Positions 8,594 to 17,031 of a stretch of DNA of 57,737 bases are shown here, one piece after another. The stretch comes from an uncultured Clostridia bacterium (GTDB lineage: Bacteria; Bacillota; Clostridia; Christensenellales; CAG-314), in contig CANQYT010000003.1 of NCBI GenBank assembly GCA_947628135.1, positions 67,387 to 125,123 on the forward strand, given 5' to 3'. Position 1 is the stretch's first letter. Each line of letters starts with the position of its first letter. The position numbers and the translations under genes were made by a program. The notes under the pieces are model-generated. The model was not told the DNA's origin, did no database searches, and saw nothing but the letters and a program-made list of their open reading frames with translations.

Positions 8594-10255
8594 TCAGTAC
8601 AAACCGTTTACCGTCCCGTCGGAATCGACGGTCATTTTTACTGCGGCGGGAGTCTTTGACAGACCCGGCATCAACAGCATATTGCCCGCCAGCGCCACAA
8701 TGAAACCCGCACCGCCGCGATACTCCACGTCGCGTATATGCAACGTAAAACCGTTCGGCGCGCCGAGCAACTTTGCGTCGTCGCTGAAACTGTACTGCGT
8801 TTTCGCTATCACCACGGGCAGTTTGTCGGGGTCGCACACGGTACGCAATGCCTCGACGCTTTGCAGCGCTTTGTCGGAAAACTCAACGTCCGCCGCGCCG
8901 TATATCCGCGTGGCTATGAGATGTATTTTTTCGCAGAGCGGGTCGCTGTCGCCGTAGGCGAAACGGAAAGAATTGCGGGCTGCGAACAGTTCCGTTACCT
9001 TGCGCGCAAGTTGCTTTGCGCCCTTGCCGCCTTTTCCCCACACGTCGCACTCGATGGCTTCCGCGCCCCACGTCTTGACGGCGCGCTTTACCGCGCTTAT
9101 CTCGCGAGTTGTGTCGTCGGTGAAACGGTTCAGCGCAACTACGGCTGGCAAACCGTATACTTCCGTTATGTTGCGAAGATGTCGTTGAAGATTGCAGAGT
9201 CCCTTTTTCAAGGCGGGGACATTTTCCTGCGAGAGGCTTTCTTTGTCCACGCCGCCGTGCAATTTGAGCGCGCGAACGGTTGCGACTACCACCACTGCGT
9301 CTGGGCGCAACCCCGAAACGCGGCACTTGACGTCGAGAAATTTTTCCGCGCCAAGATCCGCACCGAAGCCCGCTTCCGTCACCGTGCAGTCGGCGTAGGT
9401 CATTGCCAACTTGGTCGCCTGTATGCTGTTGCAACCGTGGGCTATATTCGCAAACGGTCCGCAATGCACGAAAGCGGGCGTACCGCCGAGCGTCTGAACG
9501 AGATTGGGTTTCAACGCGTCTTTAAGCAAAATTGCCATAGCGTCCTGAGCGTGCAGGTCGGAAGCGAACACGGGTCTGCCCTGCTTGGAATAGGCGACGA
9601 GTATCCTGCCGAGACGCTGTTTGAGATCGTCGAGACCGTCGGCAAGGGACAAAATCGCCGTCACTTCGCAAGCCGCCGTGATGTTGAACTTTTCACAATG
9701 CTCCGTTGCGTCCTTTACGCCGTGATTTACGACGACTCCGCGAAGCGCACGGTCGTTGACGTCCAGCGTGCGGTTGAATACTATCCTGTCGGGGTCGATG
9801 TCGAGGGGATTGCCCTGAAAAACACTGTTGTCTATCAGCGCGCACAGCAAATTGTTTGCCGCGGTGATGGCGTGGAAATCTCCCGTAAAGTGCAAATTGA
9901 TGTCCTCCATAGGAACGATCTGCGAATATCCGCCGCCCGTCGCGCCGCCTTTTACTCCGAATACCGGTCCGAGGGAGGGCTCTCTCAACGCAAGGCAGGT
10001 TTTTACCCCTATCAAGTTGAGCGCGTCGGCAAGACCAATCGATACGGTGGTTTTGCCTTCGCCTGCCGAAGTGGGATTTATCGCTGTGACAAGCACCAAC
10101 TTTGCGTTGCCGCGTGGTGAGGGTTTTGCAGATACCTTCGCCTTGTAGTTGCCGTAAAGTTCCACGTCTTCGTTTTTTAAGCCAAGTTTGCGCGCTATCG
10201 CCTTGATTGGCTTCATACCGATACTGCGAGCGATCTCTATATCCGTCATACGCAC
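8594..10255 (-). CDS. fhs: Formate-tetrahydrofolate ligase
   Basis: 553 residues, the normal family length. It makes 10-formyl-THF from formate, THF and ATP, feeding purine synthesis and initiator-tRNA formylation. Visible motifs are the P-loop-like TAINPTSAGEGKTTVSIGLADAL (~55), EPSLGPVFGVKGGATGGGYSQ, FTGDFHAITAANNLL, and the C-terminal AGNMLLMPGLSKTP. The start is preceded by GGGAGG. No adjacent folD, fchA or other Wood-Ljungdahl genes are present, so a biosynthetic role is more likely than acetogenesis. Confidence 0.98.
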   Translation of the reverse strand: MRMTDIEIARSIGMKPIKAIARKLGLKNEDVELYGNYKAKVSAKPSPRGNAKLVLVTAINPTSAGEGKTTVSIGLADALNLIGVKTCLALREPSLGPVFGVKGGATGGGYSQIVPMEDINLHFTGDFHAITAANNLLCALIDNSVFQGNPLDIDPDRIVFNRTLDVNDRALRGVVVNHGVKDATEHCEKFNITAACEVTAILSLADGLDDLKQRLGRILVAYSKQGRPVFASDLHAQDAMAILLKDALKPNLVQTLGGTPAFVHCGPFANIAHGCNSIQATKLAMTYADCTVTEAGFGADLGAEKFLDVKCRVSGLRPDAVVVVATVRALKLHGGVDKESLSQENVPALKKGLCNLQRHLRNITEVYGLPAVVALNRFTDDTTREISAVKRAVKTWGAEAIECDVWGKGGKGAKQLARKVTELFAARNSFRFAYGDSDPLCEKIHLIATRIYGAADVEFSDKALQSVEALRTVCDPDKLPVVIAKTQYSFSDDAKLLGAPNGFTLHIRDVEYRGGAGFIVALAGNMLLMPGLSKTPAAVKMTVDSDGTVNGLY

Positions 10256-10309
10256 CGCCTCCCTAAAAACTGTTTTGCAAACAATAAATTTGAAAAATCA
10301 ACTGAAATA

Positions 10310-10338
10310 AGTATATCAAACTTTGCCGACGTTGGCAA
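10310..10338 (-). promoter_or_regulatory. fhs promoter overlapped by LacI/PurR-like palindrome
   Basis: TTGCCA (10338-10333), 17 bp, TATACT (10315-10310). The -35 box lies inside the 16-bp near-perfect palindrome TTGCCAACGTCGGCAA (10338-10323, 14 of 16 symmetric) with a central ACGT, the form of LacI-family operators. A second inverted repeat TGCTCAAA/TTTGAGCA lies upstream at 10358-10385. The 310-base gap otherwise contains only the lipoprotein terminator. Confidence 0.75.
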
Positions 10339-10510
10339 TCTTTTGCAAAATCAAATTTGCTCAAACATTTACTTGTTTTTGAGCACAGAAAAAATCGTTC
10401 TATGGTTTTTGGCTCAACACAAAACCGACTTGATTTTGTTTCACTTAATAAAGACTCGAAACGCGTTTCAAAGTTATTCCCGCCTTTTTAGGTAAAAACT
10501 CCGCAAAGAC

Positions 10511-10542
10511 AAAAACAAGAGCGCCACATTTCGGCGCTCTTG
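10511..10542 (-). terminator. Intrinsic terminator of repeat lipoprotein gene
   Basis: Perfect 10-bp stem CAAGAGCGCC/GGCGCTCTTG (10516-10542) followed on the minus strand by TTTTTGTC. Confidence 0.9.
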
Positions 10543-10566
10543 AATTTTGTTAAATCGATTGTGTTG

Positions 10567-11925
10567 CTACACAGGCACGGCTTCTTTCGAATTGTACTGC
10601 GTGTTAGTTCCCGCTTTGAACCACATATCCGTCGCAAGATTGATACCCGGTCCGTGTCCGGGGTCGTCGCCGCCCATCGTGATACGATTGGTCCAATCAG
10701 CCTGACCGGAATCCGTGCCGTTTGTGATGACCATACCTTGTTCAGCGGTTTCGTCAAGCGGTTCGTACGAGGTATATGTGTAACTCCACCAACCGTTGCC
10801 GTCATTGTGCATAGCGGGCTTGTCATTCCAATCGCCTGTGCTTATGGGACCCCACAAGTGGATGTGAACGTTACTCCAATTGGGCGCATAGATGTGGAAC
10901 GTGTAACTGTACACTGTGGGATTTTCAGGAACGTCCTCGGCGGACTTCACCAAAATATTTACCGCTGACGCGTCTCCGTTGTGGGAAATGGTGACAGTGC
11001 AATTGTAGTTTACCACAAAGTTACCGTTTTCGCCTGCCTTGAACAGAACTTTGTCCACAGCGCCGACAACGCCCGCCGCCGCGGTGATATTCTTTGTTGC
11101 GGTAAATTTAATTTCCCAATCGTCCCAAATTACGCCTCTCTTTTTTATCTTCCACTGATCGCCGACTTTGAGTTCCTTGGTGATTGTCCAATTGGAGCCG
11201 TCTTGCTCCATACCGATACCGCGTGCGTCCGTCCAACGATCAACACCACCGAATTGACCCACCAAAATATAGGGGGAATTGGGATTGGGATCGGGTTCAA
11301 GGGGAACATACTCTACCGGTTCCAAAGCGCCGCACTCGCATACCTTCTTGTCGGTAAAGTCGTGCGGAGTGACAGTTGCGGATTCGGCAGCGCCGCATAT
11401 CGAACAGGCTTTCCAGTGACCGCTTGCATTGTGTCTCCAAACCGAGTAGTCGTGATCGGTGTGTTCGGTAGCGCCGCATTCGCACGTGCCGTCATTGAAA
11501 GTGTGCGCCGCATAGGTGGTCATATCGGCAACATTGTCGTCGTTGCAATACTTCCAATGCTGCATTGCGTCGTGCTGCCAAACAAGGTTGTGACCTTGGT
11601 GTTCCGAAACAGGACGAGTGGGGTCTGTCTTGATGTCATCGGCAGGTCCGCTTGAAACCGATCCGCCTCCGCCGCCTGTGCCGCCGCCTTGACTGCCGCC
11701 CGACGCTTTTTCCGCGCCGCACGTACACTTGCCGTCAACGCCGAAATTGTGCGCGGAACGCGAGGTTTCGTCTATTTCGCCGTCGTCGGGACATTCTTTC
11801 CAATGCTCTGTGGCATTGTAGCCCCATTTTGTGTATTGATGAGCGTGATTGCAAGCCACCGCAAAGCATAAACTCAGCGCCAGCACCACGGCAACGCACG
11901 CAATACAGAATTTACGTGATTTCAT
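10567..11925 (-). CDS. Surface lipoprotein with three His/Trp/Cys repeats and starch-binding-like modules
   Basis: 452 residues. Signal peptide with lipobox AVAC at Cys25. Three ~46-residue repeats follow (27-72, 109-153, 154-201) sharing H-x3-4-W-x3-A-x2-HW-x2-C ... H-x-F-x4-6-CxCGA; a Gly/Ser linker lies after the first. The spaced His and Cys residues suggest metal binding or disulfides, which is inference. Residues ~215-325 and ~340-452 are beta-rich, aromatic-rich modules; the last (VHIHLWG...NGWWSY) resembles CBM25/26 starch-binding domains. There is no catalytic domain. The start is set by GGAGG six bases upstream. Likely a cell-surface glycan-binding protein. Confidence 0.82.
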   Translation of the reverse strand: MKSRKFCIACVAVVLALSLCFAVACNHAHQYTKWGYNATEHWKECPDDGEIDETSRSAHNFGVDGKCTCGAEKASGGSQGGGTGGGGGSVSSGPADDIKTDPTRPVSEHQGHNLVWQHDAMQHWKYCNDDNVADMTTYAAHTFNDGTCECGATEHTDHDYSVWRHNASGHWKACSICGAAESATVTPHDFTDKKVCECGALEPVEYVPLEPDPNPNSPYILVGQFGGVDRWTDARGIGMEQDGSNWTITKELKVGDQWKIKKRGVIWDDWEIKFTATKNITAAAGVVGAVDKVLFKAGENGNFVVNYNCTVTISHNGDASAVNILVKSAEDVPENPTVYSYTFHIYAPNWSNVHIHLWGPISTGDWNDKPAMHNDGNGWWSYTYTSYEPLDETAEQGMVITNGTDSGQADWTNRITMGGDDPGHGPGINLATDMWFKAGTNTQYNSKEAVPV

Positions 11926-11940
11926 ATTTCCTCCAAATTC

Positions 11941-12011
11941 GTTTGTTTTTAGTGAGAGGACAAACAAACTCCATTTAACAGTATTATATATTATAAAAAT
12001 ACCTTTTTCAA
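11941..12011 (-). promoter_or_regulatory. Promoter and leader hairpin of repeat lipoprotein gene
   Basis: TTGAAA (12011-12006), 17 bp, TATAAT (11988-11983), a near-ideal vegetative promoter. The ~50-base leader holds an 8-bp stem GTTTGTTT/AAACAAAC (11969-11941) just ahead of the ribosome site; it may affect mRNA stability. Confidence 0.8.
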
Positions 12012-12030
12012 GATGTATTTGAAAATTTAA

Positions 12031-12082
12031 TAAAAAAAAAATACAAAAAAAATAAGCGGCGCTTTTTTTCGAAACGCCGCTT
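12031..12082 (-). terminator. Intrinsic terminator of DUF362 gene
   Basis: Stem AAGCGGCG/CGCCGCTT (12082-12054) followed on the minus strand by a very long T-rich tail (12053-12031). It separates the DUF362 gene from the lipoprotein promoter. Confidence 0.88.
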
Positions 12083-12209
12083 GAACTGATTTTGTTGAAG
12101 AAATAAACTTGCCGCATTGCCATTGCGGGTGCAGGACCGACTTGCGGCGCAGCGTTTTGCACGACTTTTCGGTCGGGGCGCATACGCACTGCCAACGAAA
12201 CTCCTTTTG

Positions 12210-13094
12210 TCAATCTATGGAAACTATTTCGTAGTCGGTGCTGCCGAGACCGAGTTTCTCCGCCCATTCCACAGTGTGTATGCCGTGACGGCTGTCCATA
12301 CGCTCGATGAGGGAGGCTTTGCCCGTATCGGAAGAATTGACAATCGCGTCGTAACAGCACTTGTCCAGCGCAACGGGATCGAGCGAGGCGAATATCCCGA
12401 TATCAGCCATTTCCGGCTCGTGCGGATTGCTGTCGCAGTCGCAGTCTATGGACAGACGATTTGCAACATTGATGTAGACGATGTTGTCGCGACCCATATA
12501 GTCCACAACGGCTTTACACGCTTCCGCCATACTTTCGAGGAAGCCGTCCTGATCTTCAATCAGATCCCACAGTTTGTCGGGGTCTTTGGTGCGCCCTACC
12601 GTGTGTATCCAGGCTTTGCCGCGCGAGGACGCTACGCCGATGGACATATTTTTCAACGCGCCGCCGAAGCCGCCCATCATATGTCCTTTGAAATGGGAAA
12701 GCATAAGCATACTGTCGTAATTAGCCAGATGACTGCCCACTATGTTGTAGCCGCCGAGATGAGTACCGCCGACGACGGGTATTTCAATTTCGCCCTCCTC
12801 GTCCATTATGTCGCAGGGAGCAATGTCGCAGAAACCGTGCGCTTTGATTGTTTCCCAATGGACCTTCGGATTGCAACGTTTGCCGCCGTATGCCGTGCAA
12901 CACTCTACTATCGTGCCGTTGAGACTGTTGACCAGAGGGGCTATCAACTTGGGATCAAGAAAGTTGTGTCCGCCCGGTTCGCCTGTGGATATTTTTACGG
13001 CGACTTTGCCTTTCAATTCAACGCCCAACGCCTTGTAAATTTTAAGCAGACCGTCGGAGGTTATTTTGTCGGTAAAGAAAACTTTGGATTTCAT
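12210..13094 (-). CDS. DUF362 domain protein
   Basis: 294 residues. The whole protein is a DUF362 domain: GEPGGHNFLDPKLIAPLVNSL, NYDSMLMLSHFKGHMMGGFGGALKNMSIG (~135-160), a CDCDSN segment, and DPVALDKCCYD near the C-terminus. Unlike many relatives it carries no C-terminal 4Fe-4S ferredoxin domain. Function unknown. The start is chosen at 13094 because GAGGTG lies six bases upstream, giving MKSKVFFTDK. Single-gene unit with its own promoter and terminator. Confidence 0.9.
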   Translation of the reverse strand: MKSKVFFTDKITSDGLLKIYKALGVELKGKVAVKISTGEPGGHNFLDPKLIAPLVNSLNGTIVECCTAYGGKRCNPKVHWETIKAHGFCDIAPCDIMDEEGEIEIPVVGGTHLGGYNIVGSHLANYDSMLMLSHFKGHMMGGFGGALKNMSIGVASSRGKAWIHTVGRTKDPDKLWDLIEDQDGFLESMAEACKAVVDYMGRDNIVYINVANRLSIDCDCDSNPHEPEMADIGIFASLDPVALDKCCYDAIVNSSDTGKASLIERMDSRHGIHTVEWAEKLGLGSTDYEIVSID

Positions 13095-13126
13095 TTGTCG
13101 CACCTCACATAACATTATTTGTAAAA

Positions 13127-13155
13127 ATTATACAGCAAAACAAAACAGTAGTCAA
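13127..13155 (-). promoter_or_regulatory. Promoter of DUF362 gene
   Basis: TTGACT (13155-13150), 17 bp, TATAAT (13132-13127). Transcription should begin ~25 bases before the ATG. Confidence 0.85.
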
Positions 13156-13206
13156 CAGACGATTGCGCAAAATTAAGCAAAATTGTAGCAAAAAACAATA
13201 ATTTTG

Positions 13207-13258
13207 AATATTATGTCTGTAATAGTAGTACATAATTCGCCGATTTTTGTTATAGTTG
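13207..13258. repeat. Copy B of 52-bp palindromic repeat
   Basis: Aligns without gaps to copy C (54633-54684), with 40 of 52 bases identical. It lies between the divergent DUF362 and MATE promoters. The left hairpin arm reads ATTAT/ATAGT, keeping pairing through a G-T wobble. Confidence 0.7.
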
Positions 13259-13333
13259 ACGGGTGTTAAAAAACGAAACGGCAATGGTTGAAAAATTCGG
13301 TACGAAATATTTTTGCTATCGGGGTAAATTCGG

Positions 13334-13362
13334 TTGCGTTGAAAACGCCTTGGTGATATAAT
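13334..13362 (+). promoter_or_regulatory. Promoter of MATE transporter gene
   Basis: TTGCGT (13334-13339), 17 bp, TATAAT (13357-13362). The leader would be only ~12 bases if translation starts at 13380. Confidence 0.75.
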
Positions 13363-13379
13363 TTGTGACGTTCAGGCTT

Positions 13380-14822
13380 ATGACAAAGACAATTGATATG
13401 ACCTCCGACAAAGGAATGGTCAAAAACCTCATAAAGTTCGTTGCTCCGATAATGCTTTCGGGCATTTTGCAATTGCTGTTTACGGCAAGCGATCTTATCG
13501 TGTGCGGGCTGTTCGGCTCGGAACATTCGGTAGGCGCAATCTCCTCCACCAACGCGCTAATAAACCTCATCGTAAATTTGTTTCTCGGTCTTTCCATCGG
13601 GGCAAATATACTTATGGCGCGCTGTTACGGACAAAAGGACAAGCAAAAAGGACAGCGCGTTGTGTACACCGCTTTTTTACTGTCCGTTGTGATGGGTATT
13701 GCCGTGGGAGTTGTAGGCGCGACCTGCTCGAAGTTCTTTTTGCAACTGATGGGGACTAATCCCGAATTGCTGGATCTGTCGTCGGAATATCTCGCAATTT
13801 ATTTCATCGGCGTGCCGTTTTCTATGGTGTACAACTTTGTCGCCGCTTTGCTGCGCGCTGTCGGCGACACGCGCAGACCATTTTACTTTCTCACTCTGTC
13901 GGGACTGTTTAACGTGTGTCTCAACCTGCTGTTCGTCGTACAGTTTCATCTGGACGTTGTGGGAGTTGCGATTGCCACCGCCGCCGCGCAAGCGCTTGCG
14001 GCTGCGGACGTGATAATTTACATTCGTTTTTACAAGAAAAACTTTTTCCAATTCCGTTTCTCGAAAATACGCTTTTACAAAAAGGAAGCGTGGGAAATTA
14101 CGCGGCTCGGACTGCCCGCAGGGTTGCAAAATATGCTGTTCAGCATTTCCAACGTGATGATACAAACCAGCGTAAACGATTTGAGCCTCACCTTGGGCGC
14201 GGCGGCGGTAGACGGCAACGGGGCTTCGGCAAGTCTCGAAGGCTTCGTTTACACGGCGATGAACAGTTGCGCGCAAGGAATCGTTACGTTCGGCTCGGCA
14301 AACTATGCCGTGCGCAACAAAGCCAACGTCAAACGAGTTATTCTGCGTACGGTTATGCTTATATTCGCAGTTTGGGTAATTACGGGGTCGGCGGTGCTTA
14401 TCTTTGCACGACCGCTGCTGGGACTGTACGTTCAAAACAATCCTCTCGCAGTGGACTTTGCCTTGCAACGCATTTACATAACCGTGGGTACTTACGTGCT
14501 GTGCGGACTTATGGACGCATTTGCATTTGCGCTACGCGCAATAGGCTACTCGATACTGCCGACGGTCATTTCCACTTGCGGCGCTTGCGGATTCCGTCTG
14601 CTGTGGATATTTTTTATCTTTCCGTTGGAATACTTCCACAATATCACCTGGCTTGCGATATCCTACCCGATAAGTTGGTTTTTGACTGCGCTTGTGCATT
14701 TGCTTTGTTTCTGCGTGCTGTTTTCCAAAATGAAGTTCCCGAAACAAAACACGGGCGGCGGCGCGTTGAAAACGGAAAGTTCGTCCGACCCGACGGCAAA
14801 GGAACTGTGCAAACAAAATTGA
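13380..14822 (+). CDS. MATE family multidrug/metabolite efflux transporter
   Basis: 480 residues with about twelve hydrophobic helices in two homologous halves, as in the MATE/MOP fold. It starts GMVKNLIKFVAPIMLSGILQLLFTASDLIVCG, the usual first helices, with the family pattern GSEHSVGAISSTNALINLI and an inner loop RCYGQKDKQKGQRVVYTA. It exports cationic compounds using a Na+ or H+ gradient; the substrate is unknown. The start is uncertain (ATG 13380 with a weak AGG, or ATG 13398). Monocistronic, convergent with adh. Confidence 0.93.
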   Translation: MTKTIDMTSDKGMVKNLIKFVAPIMLSGILQLLFTASDLIVCGLFGSEHSVGAISSTNALINLIVNLFLGLSIGANILMARCYGQKDKQKGQRVVYTAFLLSVVMGIAVGVVGATCSKFFLQLMGTNPELLDLSSEYLAIYFIGVPFSMVYNFVAALLRAVGDTRRPFYFLTLSGLFNVCLNLLFVVQFHLDVVGVAIATAAAQALAAADVIIYIRFYKKNFFQFRFSKIRFYKKEAWEITRLGLPAGLQNMLFSISNVMIQTSVNDLSLTLGAAAVDGNGASASLEGFVYTAMNSCAQGIVTFGSANYAVRNKANVKRVILRTVMLIFAVWVITGSAVLIFARPLLGLYVQNNPLAVDFALQRIYITVGTYVLCGLMDAFAFALRAIGYSILPTVISTCGACGFRLLWIFFIFPLEYFHNITWLAISYPISWFLTALVHLLCFCVLFSKMKFPKQNTGGGALKTESSSDPTAKELCKQN

Positions 14823-14823
14823 A

Positions 14824-14853
14824 ATTCCCGCGCAAATCGCACGGGATTTTTTT
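14824..14853 (+). terminator. Terminator between MATE and adh genes
   Basis: Imperfect hairpin AATTCCCG...CGGGATTT followed by eight T. It ends the MATE transcript. Confidence 0.6.
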
Positions 14854-14883
14854 TACCGAATAAAAATGTCGCTTCGCCGCAAA

Positions 14884-16095
14884 TTACGACGCCGATATAC
14901 CTCCGACTTTGCGAATTATTTCCGCCAATTGTTTTGCGGTGAAAAGTTTGGGAACGGGATAAAGCGGATTGCCCTCCGCCTCGGCGTGTGCGGCAAGCGT
15001 TTCCACGTCCGCTTCGGCGATACAATCCAACGCGGACGGTATGCCCATTTGTTCGTTGAGACGTCTTATTTGCTCCACGACACGACGAGCGCCCTCCGAC
15101 TTGGAGACGGAACTGTCGAACACTCCCGCGAATACGCCTATCTTCCACAATTTTTTGTGCGCCGATTTGCCGTAAGCGTCCAACACGACAGGCAAGATCA
15201 CGGCGTTTGCAAGCCCGTGCGCCACGTTGTATTTGCCGCCCAATGCGTGCGCTATCGCGTGAACGTAGCCCACGTAACTTTTGGTAAACGCAAGCCCCGC
15301 CGCATAGGAAGCGTACAGCATATTTGAGCGCGCTTCAATATTGCCGCCGTCGGCATAAGCAAGCGGTAAATTGCTGAAAATAAGTTTTGCGGCGTTGAGC
15401 GCGTTGGCTTTGGAATCGCGCGTTGTGCTGCGCCCGACATAGGCTTCTATTGCGTGCGTAAGCGCGTCCATACCCGTGGTTGCCGTAACATACGGCGGCA
15501 AGCCTACCGTAAGGTTAGTGTCCAACAGTACGTAATTCGGTATAAGGCAGAAATCGTTTATTGCGTATTTGCGACGTGTTGCGCCGTCGGTAATTACCGC
15601 CGCGACCGTCGTTTCGCTACCTGTGCCTGCCGTTGTGGGTATTGCAAAAAGCAACGGCAGTTTGCGGCGTACCTTCATCAAGCCTTTCAATTGCCCGAGC
15701 GTTTTGTTGGGACGGACAAGTTGCGCGCCCACCGCTTTTGCGCAATCCATAGAAGAACCGCCGCCTATGGCAATGAGGCAATCGCACCCCTCGCTCAGAT
15801 AGAGTTCCGTCGCTTCCGCCACGTTGTCGGTGGTAGGATTGGCGACCGTTTTGTCGTAAACGGCGTAGCCTACCGCCTTGCCGTCGAGGGAATTCAGCAA
15901 ATCGTCGCATACACCCAAATTGCGCAAAGTCTTGTCTGTGACGACAAGCGCGCGGGACAAATTGTTTCGACTCATAACGTAGGCTATCTCCGCGTAGTCG
16001 TTTAGTTTGACAGGCTCGCGATATGGCAAAAAAGGTATTGCCGCCCTGCAAAAAAACTGAAACGTGCGGCAGTAAATTGTTTTGAATACGTTCAT
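14884..16095 (-). CDS. Iron-containing alcohol dehydrogenase
   Basis: 403 residues, type III Fe-dependent dehydrogenase. NAD(P)-binding motif CLIAIGGGSSMDCAKAVG (~105), then PTTAGTGSETT. The metal site is given by TTGMDALTHAIEAYV and the His-rich stretch HAIAHALGGKYNVAHGLANAVILP, whose Asp and His residues coordinate Fe. It interconverts alcohols and aldehydes or ketones; the substrate is not inferable. It lies 12 bases after guaD and is probably co-transcribed. Confidence 0.95.
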   Translation of the reverse strand: MNVFKTIYCRTFQFFCRAAIPFLPYREPVKLNDYAEIAYVMSRNNLSRALVVTDKTLRNLGVCDDLLNSLDGKAVGYAVYDKTVANPTTDNVAEATELYLSEGCDCLIAIGGGSSMDCAKAVGAQLVRPNKTLGQLKGLMKVRRKLPLLFAIPTTAGTGSETTVAAVITDGATRRKYAINDFCLIPNYVLLDTNLTVGLPPYVTATTGMDALTHAIEAYVGRSTTRDSKANALNAAKLIFSNLPLAYADGGNIEARSNMLYASYAAGLAFTKSYVGYVHAIAHALGGKYNVAHGLANAVILPVVLDAYGKSAHKKLWKIGVFAGVFDSSVSKSEGARRVVEQIRRLNEQMGIPSALDCIAEADVETLAAHAEAEGNPLYPVPKLFTAKQLAEIIRKVGGISAS

Positions 16096-16107
16096 ATACG
16101 TCAGACG

Positions 16108-16572
16108 TTAATACATCGTTTTGTTTTTTATCGCGGCGTACTTTTTGAACAGCGCGAGACATTCGTTGTGATCTATCTGCACTATCCTGTCCTTCATCTT
16201 TTCCGTGGAAATGGAAAGTTGCTTGTAAAACACGTCGTCGCGGAAACCTATCATATCGTTTTCCGCTATCGTGCAGCCGAAATATATCTTGTTGACGTTT
16301 GCCCACAAAATAGCGCCGAGACACATCGGGCAGGGCTCGCCCGTGGTATATATATCCGCCCCGGACAAATCGAATGAGTTAAGTTTGGAGCAAGCGTCAC
16401 GTATGGCGGAAATTTCGCCGTGACAGGTGGGGTCGTTGTTTGCAACTACGCGATTGTGCCCTCTGCCGATGATTTTGCCGTCCTTTACCACCACTGCGCC
16501 GAACGGTCCGCCGTGACCTTGCGCAATTCCCTGCTCCGCTTCTTCGATTGCCGCGCGCATAAATTCGTTCAT
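16108..16572 (-). CDS. Guanine deaminase-like nucleoside/nucleobase deaminase
   Basis: 154 residues, cytidine-deaminase fold. The zinc site is CHGEISAIRDAC (His ligand, catalytic Glu) and EPCPMCLGAILW (two Cys). GGPFGAVVVKDGKIIGRGHNRV and a short C-terminal tail ending KNKTMY resemble Bacillus GuaD, in which the tail completes the neighbouring active site. It probably deaminates guanine to xanthine; the tRNA deaminase TadA is less likely because of the GGPFGAV motif and the tail. First gene of guaD-adh. Confidence 0.88.
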   Translation of the reverse strand: MNEFMRAAIEEAEQGIAQGHGGPFGAVVVKDGKIIGRGHNRVVANNDPTCHGEISAIRDACSKLNSFDLSGADIYTTGEPCPMCLGAILWANVNKIYFGCTIAENDMIGFRDDVFYKQLSISTEKMKDRIVQIDHNECLALFKKYAAIKNKTMY

Positions 16573-16603
16573 AATTTTTACCGTCTCCCGAATGTTTTTT
16601 TAC

Positions 16604-16632
16604 ATTTTACCATATCGATAGACGGGTGTCAA
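16604..16632 (-). promoter_or_regulatory. Promoter of guaD-adh
   Basis: TTGACA (16632-16627), 17 bp, TAAAAT (16609-16604). The leader is too short for a purine riboswitch. Confidence 0.85.
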
Positions 16633-16684
16633 TATCGACTTGGCGCGCGCAAACAGAATAATTGTATAAAATTTGCCTAAACGG

Positions 16685-16713
16685 TTGATTTTTTCGCCGT
16701 TGTTTGGTAGAAT
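16685..16713 (+). promoter_or_regulatory. Promoter of tRNA-Cys/tRNA-Leu
   Basis: TTGATT (16685-16690), 17 bp, TAGAAT (16708-16713), about 13 bases before the tRNA-Cys 5' end. Confidence 0.8.
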
Positions 16714-16726
16714 AATAAAGGTTGAC

Positions 16727-16800
16727 GGCACCATAGCCAAGTGGTAAGGCAGAGCTCTGCAAAAGCTCCACCCCCAGTCCGAGTCTGGGTGGTGCCTCCA
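16727..16800 (+). tRNA. tRNA-Cys (anticodon GCA)
   Basis: The 7-bp acceptor stem GGCACCA/TGGTGCC closes the cloverleaf, with anticodon GCA in CTCTGCAAAAG and a T arm with the GTCCGAGTC loop. The 3' CCA is encoded (16798-16800). No CCA-adding enzyme would be needed for this molecule. Confidence 0.97.
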
Positions 16801-16804
16801 AACC

Positions 16805-16834
16805 CAACTGCGAGGCCGAGAGGCTTCGCAGTTG
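16805..16834 (+). other. Long GNRA-tetraloop hairpin between tRNAs
   Basis: 13-bp stem (CAACTGCGA plus GGCC, with one G-T pair) capped by the tetraloop GAGA. No T run follows, so this is not a standard terminator; a processing signal in the tRNA precursor is plausible. Confidence 0.7.
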
Positions 16835-16842
16835 ATGTATTT

Positions 16843-16929
16843 GCCGATGTGGCGAAATTGGCAGACGCAAGGGACTTAAAATCCCTCGGTAGCAATACTG
16901 TACCGGTTCGAGCCCGGTCATCGGCACCA
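16843..16929 (+). tRNA. tRNA-Leu (anticodon TAA)
   Basis: Class II tRNA with a long variable arm. Acceptor stem GCCGATG/CATCGGC, anticodon TAA in GACTTAAAATC, T loop GGTTCGAGCC, encoded CCA at 16927-16929. Confidence 0.97.
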
Positions 16930-16930
16930 C

Positions 16931-16970
16931 GACCAACCTAATTCGAACCGAGTTAGGTTGGTCTTTTTCT
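16931..16970 (+). terminator. Terminator of the tRNA unit
   Basis: 11-bp stem GACCAACCTAA/TTAGGTTGGTC (16931-16963) followed by TTTTTC. Confidence 0.9.
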
Positions 16971-16975
16971 ATACT

Positions 16976-17004
16976 TAAAAGCGAGGACAAACAGCCCTCG
17001 CTTT
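16976..17004 (-). terminator. Terminator of small hypothetical gene
   Basis: Stem AAGCGAGG/CCTCGCTT lies between converging units. On the minus strand it is followed by a short TTTTAAG run, so it can serve the hypothetical gene at 17032. Confidence 0.65.
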
Positions 17005-17031
17005 CTTCCTGTCAAACGGAAATTTAGCACG

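Noticed and set aside
10567..12360. Longer 597-codon version of the repeat lipoprotein
   Set aside because: The extension runs through the DUF362 terminator and the lipoprotein's own promoter. The signal peptide and GGAGG site fix the start at 11925.
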